29,034 nucleotides of DNA from positions 1 through 29,034 of the forward strand of contig JBPBQO010000174.1 of the NCBI GenBank assembly GCA_050954785.1. The letters are read 5' to 3'. A model generated the notes under the pieces. It did no database searches. It saw nothing but the letters and a program-made list of their open reading frames with translations, and was not told where the DNA came from. The position numbers were made by a program, and so were the translations under genes. Below, piece by piece: positions 22,615 to 29,034 of the stretch (position 1 is the stretch's first letter; each line of letters begins with the position of its first letter). This DNA comes from Lichenicola sp050954785 (GTDB lineage: Bacteria > Pseudomonadota > Alphaproteobacteria > Acetobacterales > Acetobacteraceae).

Positions 22615-24846
22615 ATGATGACACGCGCCCTGATTTTCCATCCCTTGGCGCTCGCCAGCTTCCTGCTCGGAAGCACCGCGTTCGCAGCACCTGTCGAAAC
22701 GGTCCGGGTCGACGGACGCAGCCGTTCCGCACTGAAGCACGACAAGCTGCAGCACAGCGCAGCCTCGGTGTCCGAACTGAGCGCGGAGAAGCTGCAACGA
22801 CTTGCGATCACCAGCACCCGGCAGATCACCAGCCTGACGCCGAACCTGTATCAGCCACGTGCGACGGTCGGTTATTCCAACTCGAACTACTTCATTCGTG
22901 GTATCGGAGAACTCGATGCTCAGGGTGAACCATCGGTCGGAACCTATATCGACGGGGTTTATCTGCCCCGCACGATCGGTACGATGCAGGAACTGCTCGA
23001 CATCGAGAGCATCGAGGTCGATCGCGGGCCGGTTGGCTTCACCACCGGCCATCAGGCCGAGGGAGGCGCGGTCCGGATCGATACCGCGATCCCCGGCAAC
23101 CGCACTAAATTTACCGCACAGACCGGCTACGGCACCTACAACGAATGGGTCGCCGGGTTTGCGGCCAGCGGTGCACTGGTAAAGGACAAGGTCTACGCCA
23201 GCATCTCGGTCAATCATCATGCGCGCGACGGGATCGATCGGAACTACACGCTCGATCGGCTCGAGAACGACATCGACTACACGCAGGCGCGCGGCAAGCT
23301 GCGGTTCACCCCGACCGATCGGCTCGACATCACGCTGGCGTTCGACGGAACCAGCGACGGCAGCACCAATCGCGGCTACGGCAACCTGCTGAACCCGTAT
23401 CGCTATGGGCTGTATTCATCGGTGTATCCAAAGAACAACTACAGCGAGGCAGGTTTCACCGGAACTGCTTCATACCAGCTCGATGACCATCTGACGGTTC
23501 GTTCCATTACCGGAATACGCGGCTATAACGATGACGGCGCTTATGATAATTCCGGCGATCCCTATGCGCGGACCTCGCAGCTTCTCCATTACAAGGACCG
23601 GTCCTATTCGCAGGATATCCGGCTGACCGGACAATGGAGCCGGTTTAGCTTCACCACGGGTGCGTATTTCTTCTACGAGGACTGGTACACCGGCCGGCGC
23701 GCGAACAACGTGTTCGGCACCCAGACCAACAATCCCGCCCTGATGAAATTCCAGCCGGTCAACGCGGTTATCGACCAACTCACGACCAACTGGGCGATCT
23801 ATGGGATCGGCCGATACCGGATCGCGCCGACGCTGACCGCATCGGTCGGCCTGCGCTGGAACTGGGAACGGCACTCGAACTCGGAAGTGCTGAGCTCGCT
23901 TGGCCCTACGACGGGCTATGTCGCCAACCAGGCACAGGACCTCAACGCCTTCTTCAACGCACCGGTCGGCGCTGTTGCCTGGACCGCGTCGGCGCGACAG
24001 AGCTGGACGCAGTTGCTGCCGAAGGGATCGCTCGAATGGCAGGTGGCGCCACATGTCATGCCGTATGCGACGATCAGCCAGGGCGGGAAGTCGGCCGGCT
24101 ACGATTATCGTGCGCAGACACCGACGGCGCTCGGCCGACAGCAGGCATTGCTGCCGTATGGTCCGGAAACCGTCACCACCTACGAGCTGGGGGTAAAGAG
24201 CGAGCCGTTCCCGCATCGTCTCGGAATCAATGCGGCGATCTTCTACAACGACTTCACCGACCTGCAGATCACCACGCTGGATCCGTCCACGGGGCTCAGC
24301 CACCGCTACAATGCCGGCAACGCGCATTCTCTCGGTGCCGAGATCGAGGCGAACGTGCATGTCCTGCCGCAATGGGAAATCGATGCGACCGGCTCGTATC
24401 TCTACAGCGAGCTCGACAGCTTCAAGGGCATCGCGTCACGCAGCGTGTTCGCGTCCGGGCTGGCGCTCAATAACACGCCGCATGCGGGCGAGCGCCTGCC
24501 GTATTCGCCGCGTTTCCAGATGGACCTGTCCAGCAGCTACGTGCTGCCGCTGCATGTGCCGGGCGAAGTCAGGATCGCCGGCGACATCAGCTTCCAGACG
24601 CCGGTCTTCCTGGATGCGCTGGATAACGATCAGACGCGGCTGCCGGACCAGACCTACGTGAACGCGCTGGTGAGCTGGACGAGCCCGAAGGCCCGCTGGT
24701 CCGCGACGGTATCGGCCAAGAACCTGCTCGACCGGCGCTATCCGCAAAGCCTGAGCCTGTTCCAGGGCGGCGGCGTGCCGGTGATCTACTCGGCCGCCTA
24801 CGCCGACCCCAGGACGGTCATGTTCACGCTTCGCTACACGCTCTGA
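22615..24846 (+). CDS. TonB-dependent outer-membrane receptor
   Basis: The 743-residue product has a signal peptide (residues 1-24, cut near AFAA), then ETVRV, a likely TonB box just after the mature N-terminus. The plug domain follows (ITSTRQITSLTPNLYQPRAT, NYFIRGIGELDAQGEPSVGT, YIDGVYLPRTIGTMQELLDI, ESIEVDRGPVGFTTGHQAEG) and the long alternating barrel region ends in the expected VMFTLRYTL with a terminal hydrophobic residue. Residues in the usual QGTLYGRNATGGAI segment are altered (VGFTTGHQAEGGAV), so the plug is somewhat divergent. It should import a large or scarce ligand with energy from TonB-ExbBD. Divergence from the SsuA/SfnB-like pair suggests an organosulfur ligand, by context only. 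Confidence 0.92.
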   Translation: MMTRALIFHPLALASFLLGSTAFAAPVETVRVDGRSRSALKHDKLQHSAASVSELSAEKLQRLAITSTRQITSLTPNLYQPRATVGYSNSNYFIRGIGELDAQGEPSVGTYIDGVYLPRTIGTMQELLDIESIEVDRGPVGFTTGHQAEGGAVRIDTAIPGNRTKFTAQTGYGTYNEWVAGFAASGALVKDKVYASISVNHHARDGIDRNYTLDRLENDIDYTQARGKLRFTPTDRLDITLAFDGTSDGSTNRGYGNLLNPYRYGLYSSVYPKNNYSEAGFTGTASYQLDDHLTVRSITGIRGYNDDGAYDNSGDPYARTSQLLHYKDRSYSQDIRLTGQWSRFSFTTGAYFFYEDWYTGRRANNVFGTQTNNPALMKFQPVNAVIDQLTTNWAIYGIGRYRIAPTLTASVGLRWNWERHSNSEVLSSLGPTTGYVANQAQDLNAFFNAPVGAVAWTASARQSWTQLLPKGSLEWQVAPHVMPYATISQGGKSAGYDYRAQTPTALGRQQALLPYGPETVTTYELGVKSEPFPHRLGINAAIFYNDFTDLQITTLDPSTGLSHRYNAGNAHSLGAEIEANVHVLPQWEIDATGSYLYSELDSFKGIASRSVFASGLALNNTPHAGERLPYSPRFQMDLSSSYVLPLHVPGEVRIAGDISFQTPVFLDALDNDQTRLPDQTYVNALVSWTSPKARWSATVSAKNLLDRRYPQSLSLFQGGGVPVIYSAAYADPRTVMFTLRYTL

Positions 24847-25249
24847 AAGCCCGTTTCGATAATGCTATCAGGCCGGCGAGCTGATGCAGCGCTCCGTGCC
24901 GGTTCTCGATTGCCGCGGTCGGCACTTTCCGAAGGAGACGCTCTCACCCGGTCTGTAGATGAATCCGGCATTTGATACCCACACAGCATGGCCGTTTTCG
25001 ACCAGCAGACACTCGTGGCGCTGATCCGCCCGGCTGGATCTGGCCGTAAGCGGACGAACCGTTTTCGGGCGGATCGAAGGTAAGCGGACGTTCATGCGTG
25101 CACTGTTATCGACCGTTACGACTCCGATCTTGCTGTCGATGCGATGCCGACAGTGAGCGAGCTGACGGTTACTACACCCCGTGTGACCGCCTGGGCGCCG
25201 CTGAGCGATGCGTGACGGCTAGGCGTAGACACCATTTGAATACTCGGCG
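24847..25249. other. Gene-free stretch
   Basis: A 75-codon frame on the minus strand (24868-25095) has no family pattern, unusual Ser/Arg-rich composition and no ribosome site, so I do not call a gene. An 11-base direct repeat GTAAGCGGACG occurs at 25046-25056 and 25080-25090. The stretch may contain remains of a decayed gene. No clear terminator was seen after the receptor gene. Confidence 0.4.
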
Positions 25250-25648
25250 CTACCTCGTCGCGAAACGCGACTTTGCCTCCTCGCTCGCTGGCATATAGAG
25301 GGATACGGCCGTGCCCTCAGGGTCGCGGAACTGGAAAGTCTTGTTGCCCCAAGGCATCGTCTTCAACCCGTGCACGAGTGGCACCCTGTCCTTCAGGCGC
25401 TCATAATCCGCGTCGATGTCTTCGACCTGGAACTCGATGAAGGCCGTACGGTTGGCGCCTGGTTCCGCGCTCCCTTCCTGCCAGAGCACAACTGTCTCAG
25501 CAGCGCCGATGGCGAGCGTGGCACCCGGCGTCACGATTTCGGCAAAGACCGGTGCGAGCCATCCGGCGTGCAGCCCGGTCACCATCTCGTAGAACGAGAC
25601 CATGCGCTGGATGTCGGCTGCGATCAGACGGGTTGATGCGAATTTCAT
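25250..25648 (-). CDS. VOC-family (glyoxalase/bleomycin-resistance-like) protein
   Basis: The 132-residue product shows the two beta-alpha-beta-beta-beta units of the vicinal oxygen chelate fold: FASTRLIAADIQRMVSFYEM, VTGLHAGWL at the start, then FIEFQVEDIDADYERLKDRV and the closing NKTFQFRDPEGTAVSLYMP. Such small proteins act as dioxygenases, glyoxalases, antibiotic-binding proteins or uncharacterised enzymes. The metal-ligand set is not complete enough to choose. It is divergent from a WYL-domain regulator 91 bases away, which probably controls it. Confidence 0.87.
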   Translation of the reverse strand: MKFASTRLIAADIQRMVSFYEMVTGLHAGWLAPVFAEIVTPGATLAIGAAETVVLWQEGSAEPGANRTAFIEFQVEDIDADYERLKDRVPLVHGLKTMPWGNKTFQFRDPEGTAVSLYMPASEEAKSRFATR

Positions 25649-25739
25649 GCGGAATCCTTTTCATTGGCCGTGACGTCGCGGCAGCACGCCCTTGTCGCAC
25701 ATGCCTGCTGACAGCATCCTGGCAGCAGGAGTTTACTCG

Positions 25740-26453
25740 ATGCGCCCGACCGACCGATTGTTCCAGATCATCCAGGCTTTGCGCCGGTCAACCAGGCCCA
25801 TCACGGCTGCAGCCCTGGCTGACGAACTCGGCGTCTCGAAGCGCACGATCTACCGCGACATCGCGGAACTGATGGGTCAGCATGTTCCCATCGAAGGCGA
25901 AGCTGGCTTTGGCTATCTTCTGCGTTCGGATTATGACATGCCCCCCTTGATGCTCACTCTCGACGAGATCGAGGCGGTGGTGCTTGGAGCACAGTGGGTC
26001 GAAGGTAGAGGCGATGCGGTGCTTTCGCGTGCGGCTCGCGATGTCATGTCAAAGATCGCTTCCGTCGTGCCCCAACATCTGCGCACGGTCATCGCCGAGC
26101 CCAGCGTCGGGGCGAAGCCCACGATCGGGGCAGCTGTCGACAGTATCGATACGTCGACCTTTCGATCTGCAATCCGAGGCGGACGGAAATTAGGTCTCTG
26201 CTACCGTTCTGAGGCTGGAGCGCAGACCGCTCGGATCGTATGGCCGGTCATGCTCGGATATTCGGAGGCGACTTGTCTGCTGATAGCTTGGTGCGAGCTT
26301 CGCCAAGATTTCCGGCATTTTCGCGTAGATCGCGTAACAAAATTCGAGATGATGAAAGAGACCAACGGTCTGCGTAAAGGTGAGTTACGTCACCGCTATC
26401 TCGTTTGGCGTGAGGAGAACCTCCGCGCGGCGGAAGCTGCCGTGCATAACTGA
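25740..26453 (+). CDS. YafY-type HTH-WYL transcriptional regulator
   Basis: AGGAG at 25727-25731 with 8 bases spacing supports the ATG at 25740 and a 237-residue protein. The N-terminus is a DeoR-like winged HTH: RPTDRLFQIIQALRR, PITAAALADELGVSKRTIYR, DIAELMGQHVPIEGEAGFGY. The middle (LMLTLDEIEAVVLGAQWVE) and the WYL region (AIRGGRKLGLCYRSEAGAQT, IVWPVMLGYSEATCLLIAWC, ELRQDFRHFRVDRVTKFEM) complete the family. WYL domains sense nucleic acid fragments or small ligands. In YafY-like regulators next to VOC genes they usually regulate that neighbour, here the divergent gene at 25250-25648. Confidence 0.9.
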   Translation: MRPTDRLFQIIQALRRSTRPITAAALADELGVSKRTIYRDIAELMGQHVPIEGEAGFGYLLRSDYDMPPLMLTLDEIEAVVLGAQWVEGRGDAVLSRAARDVMSKIASVVPQHLRTVIAEPSVGAKPTIGAAVDSIDTSTFRSAIRGGRKLGLCYRSEAGAQTARIVWPVMLGYSEATCLLIAWCELRQDFRHFRVDRVTKFEMMKETNGLRKGELRHRYLVWREENLRAAEAAVHN

Positions 26454-26702
26454 GGCCGCGATCTTCAAGATCGAGACAGGCAATGTCCGCTTTCAAGGAT
26501 TGATGACAGTTGCTGTTCCTTCCGCTTCTGGCGCGAAGCTGCCATTGACGACCGGGTGACATGCGTCTGTTGTCCATACCTAGCCGACCTACATCACGGG
26601 TATCGAGCGTCAGATTGATCCACTGACGCATGTCCAAGAGGTCCCTGTTGCTCAGGACGATCCGGTCGGATCGCGGGCCGCCGTGCGTACAATCTCGTCG
26701 AT

Positions 26703-27416
26703 CTAGTTTCGTTCTGCCTGTGCGGGCACTGCAATCCTCAGCACGTCATGTGCGCTGGCCATCACCTGCGACGGATCGGCTACCGTTGCGTCGGCATCCT
26801 GCCCCGTTTCGGCGCTGCCATAGCCCCAGCCGACGAAGATCGACGGGATGCCGGTACCTCGGGCCGCTGCGACGTCGTTATGGTGATCGCCCACCATGAC
26901 CGATCGGTGCGGGCTGCCCTGCGCCGCTGCGATCGTTGCCAGCAGATGGGCCGGATCGGGTTTCCGGGAGGCAAAGCTGTCGCCACCGCCGATCGCCGCG
27001 AACAGCTCGTCGATCCCGAGTGCCGCCAGCAGCGCACGGGCCGCCGCAACCGGCTTGTTGGTGCAGACGGCCAGCCGCCAGCCGGCATGGATCGCCTCCT
27101 GCAGCATGTCGGCGATGCCTGGAAACAGCCGGGAGAAGTCGGCCGCATGCGCCGTGTAGTCGGCGGTGTATGCCGCGATTGCGCGATCGTCGCACGGCAC
27201 GCCGCGGTGGTGGAGGATCCGCTGCACCAGTGCCGGAACCCCATCGCCCACCATCGGCCGAAGCTCGGATACGGTGATCGGGGCAAGCGAACGCTGGTCC
27301 AGCATCCGGTTCGCGCAGGCGAGCAGGTCGGGGATGGTGTCGACCAGGGTGCCGTCCAGGTCGAGCACCAGAAGCCGGGCCGGGCCAGGAGAGAGGAGCG
27401 CTGTGGCGATGGGCAT
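26703..27416 (-). CDS. gph: Phosphoglycolate phosphatase
   Basis: The 237-residue HAD-IA protein has LLVLDLDGTLVDTIPDLLAC (nucleophile Asp and acid/base Asp), RPMVGDGVPALVQRIL of the Gph cap, LAVCTNKPVAAARALLAALG (motif II), RKPDPAHLLATIAAA (motif III Lys) and MVGDHHNDVAAARGTGIPSI (motif IV), all in the Gph arrangement. It hydrolyses 2-phosphoglycolate formed by DNA repair or Rubisco side reactions. It is divergent from glmU, with an 81-base promoter gap; gph/glmU/glmS proximity is familiar in acetic acid bacteria. The 249-base gap to the WYL gene, which is convergent, shows no gene. Confidence 0.87.
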   Translation of the reverse strand: MPIATALLSPGPARLLVLDLDGTLVDTIPDLLACANRMLDQRSLAPITVSELRPMVGDGVPALVQRILHHRGVPCDDRAIAAYTADYTAHAADFSRLFPGIADMLQEAIHAGWRLAVCTNKPVAAARALLAALGIDELFAAIGGGDSFASRKPDPAHLLATIAAAQGSPHRSVMVGDHHNDVAAARGTGIPSIFVGWGYGSAETGQDADATVADPSQVMASAHDVLRIAVPAQAERN

Positions 27417-27497
27417 GCAGTAATCCGAAACTGTTCTTGATCGGCGGAGACGCCGGCCGGGTTTGACAGCGATCCCGTCGGACCGCTACCGCCACTG

Positions 27498-28847
27498 ATG
27501 ATGTCCGATCGAACGCCTGCTACCGCCATTCTGCTCGCAGCGGGTCTCGGCACCCGCATGAAATCCTCCCTGCCGAAGGCACAGCACCCGCTCGCCGGCC
27601 GGCCGATGCTGCGTCACCTGATCGAGAGCTGCAGCACAGTGTTCGACCGGATCGTCGTGGTCGTAGGGCCGGGCATGGAGGCGCTGGAAAAGGCTGCCGC
27701 GCCGCATGCCGTGGTCGTCCAAACCGAGCGCCTCGGCACCGCGCATGCGGCGATGCAGGCGGCGGACCTGTTCGGCGAGGGTGACGTCGCGGTGCTCTAT
27801 GCCGACAACCCGCTGATCACCCAGGGCACCCTCGAACGGTTGCTGGTGGCCAGACGCTCGACGAATACCGGGCTGGCGCTGCTTGCGATGCGCCCCGGCG
27901 ATCCGGCGCGCTACGGCCGGCTGGTGACCAGACCGGACGGCGACGGCGGCGAGACGGTGGACCGCATCGTCGAGTGGGCCGATGCGAGCGTCGAGCAACG
28001 GTCGATCGGGCTGTGCAATGCCGGCGTGCTGTGCGCCGAGGCAAGTCGCTTCGCCGGCTGGCTGGCGCAGGTTCGCAACGACAACGCCAACCACGAGTAC
28101 TACCTGACCGACGTCGTGGCTCTGGCCGCGTCCGAGGGTGCGCTGGTTCGTTACGTCGAGGCGCCGGAAGAGGAGCTTCGCGGCATCAATTCGCGTGCCG
28201 AGCTGGCGGAGGCGGAGGCCGTCATCCAGCGCCGCCTGCGCCTGCGGGCGATGGAAAACGGCGCGACCCTGGTGGCGCCGGACACCGTGTTCTTCTCCGC
28301 CGATACGATCCTCGGACGCGACGTGACGGTGCATCCGAACGTCGTGTTCGGTCCCGGCGTAACGGTTGGGGACGGCACCGAAATACGGGCTTTCAGCCAT
28401 CTCGAAGGGGCAGTCATCGGCGAGAAGGCAATGATCGGACCATTTGCCCGCCTGCGTCCCGGCACCCAGGTCGACGACGCGGCGCATGTCGGCAATTTCG
28501 TCGAGCTCAAGGCGACCCATCTGGCCGCCGGCGCCAAAGCCAATCACCTGGCCTACCTCGGCGACGCGACGATTGGGCCGCGTTCCAACGTCGGCGCGGG
28601 CACCATCACCTGCAACTATGACGGTGTGTCCAAGCACCGCACCACGATCGGCGAGGACGTGTTCGTCGGCTCGAACTCGACCCTGGTGGCACCGTTGTCC
28701 CTCGGCGATCGCGCGTTCGTGGCCGCCGGCAGCACCATCACCAGCTCTGTTGCTGCGGACGCGCTGACATTCGGGCGTGCCCGGCAGGAAACCCGGGCCG
28801 ATCGTGCGATCGACCTGCGTGCCCGGATCAAGAAGGAGAAGCGCTGA
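27498..28847 (+). CDS. glmU: Bifunctional UDP-N-acetylglucosamine pyrophosphorylase / glucosamine-1-phosphate N-acetyltransferase
   Basis: The 449-residue protein starts ATGATG at 27498 or 27501. The N-terminal uridyltransferase half has LAAGLGTRMKSSLPK (residues 13-27), ERLGTAHAAMQAA, LYADNPLIT and NHEYYLTDVV. The C-terminal left-handed beta-helix acetyltransferase half has RPGTQVDDAAHVGNFVELK, NHLAYLGDA, GAGTITCNYDGV and SNSTLVAP. It makes UDP-GlcNAc for peptidoglycan and lipopolysaccharide in the cytoplasm. Two normally conserved spots differ: PKAQHPLAG instead of PKVLHPLAG and YADNPL instead of YGDxPL; the catalytic Asp is kept. Its stop overlaps the glmS start by one base (TGATG), so the two genes are coupled. 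Confidence 0.95.
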   Translation: MMSDRTPATAILLAAGLGTRMKSSLPKAQHPLAGRPMLRHLIESCSTVFDRIVVVVGPGMEALEKAAAPHAVVVQTERLGTAHAAMQAADLFGEGDVAVLYADNPLITQGTLERLLVARRSTNTGLALLAMRPGDPARYGRLVTRPDGDGGETVDRIVEWADASVEQRSIGLCNAGVLCAEASRFAGWLAQVRNDNANHEYYLTDVVALAASEGALVRYVEAPEEELRGINSRAELAEAEAVIQRRLRLRAMENGATLVAPDTVFFSADTILGRDVTVHPNVVFGPGVTVGDGTEIRAFSHLEGAVIGEKAMIGPFARLRPGTQVDDAAHVGNFVELKATHLAAGAKANHLAYLGDATIGPRSNVGAGTITCNYDGVSKHRTTIGEDVFVGSNSTLVAPLSLGDRAFVAAGSTITSSVAADALTFGRARQETRADRAIDLRARIKKEKR

Positions 28848-29034
28848 TGTGCGGCATCGTTGGCGTCATCGGCACGCGTGAAGCCACGCCGCTGCTGTTC
28901 GAGGCACTGCGCCGGCTGGAATATCGCGGCTATGATTCGGCCGGGATCGCCACGCTGGTCAACGGTCACATCGAGCGGCGCCGGGCTGAGGGCAAACTCG
29001 ACAATCTCGGCCGGGTGCTGGAACTGCGCGGCCT
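28847..29034 (+). CDS. glmS: Glucosamine-fructose-6-phosphate aminotransferase, N-terminal part (runs off window)
   Basis: Only the first 62 codons are in the window. They begin MCGIVGVIG with the catalytic N-terminal Cys2 of class II glutamine amidotransferases, followed by LRRLEYRGYDSAGIA, the invariant GlmS glutamine-site motif, and RRRAEGKLDNL. The enzyme makes glucosamine-6-phosphate from fructose-6-phosphate and glutamine, the step that feeds GlmM and then GlmU. AAGGAG lies upstream of the ATG inside the end of glmU. No glmS-type ribozyme can be present, as the gene has no separate leader. Confidence 0.93.
   Translation, partial: MCGIVGVIGTREATPLLFEALRRLEYRGYDSAGIATLVNGHIERRRAEGKLDNLGRVLELRG

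Noticed and set aside
24868..25095. 75-codon minus-strand frame in the gap after the TonB receptor
   Set aside because: No motif or ribosome site; contains the short direct repeat and may be decayed sequence.
27486..28637. Long minus-strand frame (383 codons) opposite glmU
   Set aside because: The plus strand encodes full-length GlmU; the opposite frame has no recognisable domain.

Overview
The window is GC-rich alphaproteobacterial chromosome, most likely Acetobacteraceae. That placement is an inference from the codon and base composition, the gph / glmU-glmS neighbourhood, and the three-subunit molybdenum aldehyde-oxidoreductase plus triheme cytochrome c typical of acetic acid bacteria and relatives. 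No rRNA, tRNA, CRISPR array or intact insertion sequence was seen.

Left part (1-8.0 kb). The 3' end of a protein with a plasmid-type topoisomerase-like tail and a DUF5710 domain is followed by a TIGR00027/LCMT-type methyltransferase. The methyltransferase converges on a leucine-rich-repeat protein kinase through a hairpin that contains both stop codons. Divergent from the kinase is a tightly coupled operon for a periplasmic molybdenum hydroxylase: a 2Fe-2S subunit, a Tat-exported molybdopterin subunit and a triheme cytochrome c. A secreted DUF3455 protein and a HAD phosphatase follow.

Middle (8.0-13.3 kb). A 655-base gene-free stretch carries a tight cluster of DnaA-box-like sequences. Next come a secreted S9 prolyl oligopeptidase, a decayed LysR regulator spread over three reading frames, the SDR oxidoreductase it probably once controlled, and an intact LysR regulator.

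Sulfur region (13.3-24.9 kb). A five-gene operon encodes an SsuD-like flavin monooxygenase, a D-2-hydroxyacid dehydrogenase, a class II aldolase/adducin-like protein, a Gln-type thiol dioxygenase and a four-domain rhodanese. It is divergent from the intact LysR gene. A hipBA toxin-antitoxin pair separates it from a second block: a sulfonate/taurine-type ABC binding protein, an SfnB/DszC-type acyl-CoA-dehydrogenase-like flavoprotein and a divergent TonB receptor. The divergent promoters of both blocks contain the same 10-mer, AATTAACGAT. Together these look like an organosulfur scavenging system: uptake through the outer membrane and periplasm, oxidative C-S cleavage, and handling of the released sulfur. 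The substrate is unknown and no ABC permease or ATPase is present.

Right part (24.9-29.0 kb). A VOC-family protein is paired with a divergent WYL regulator. Then come phosphoglycolate phosphatase (gph) and, divergent from it, glmU overlapping the start of glmS for UDP-GlcNAc synthesis. glmS runs off the window.
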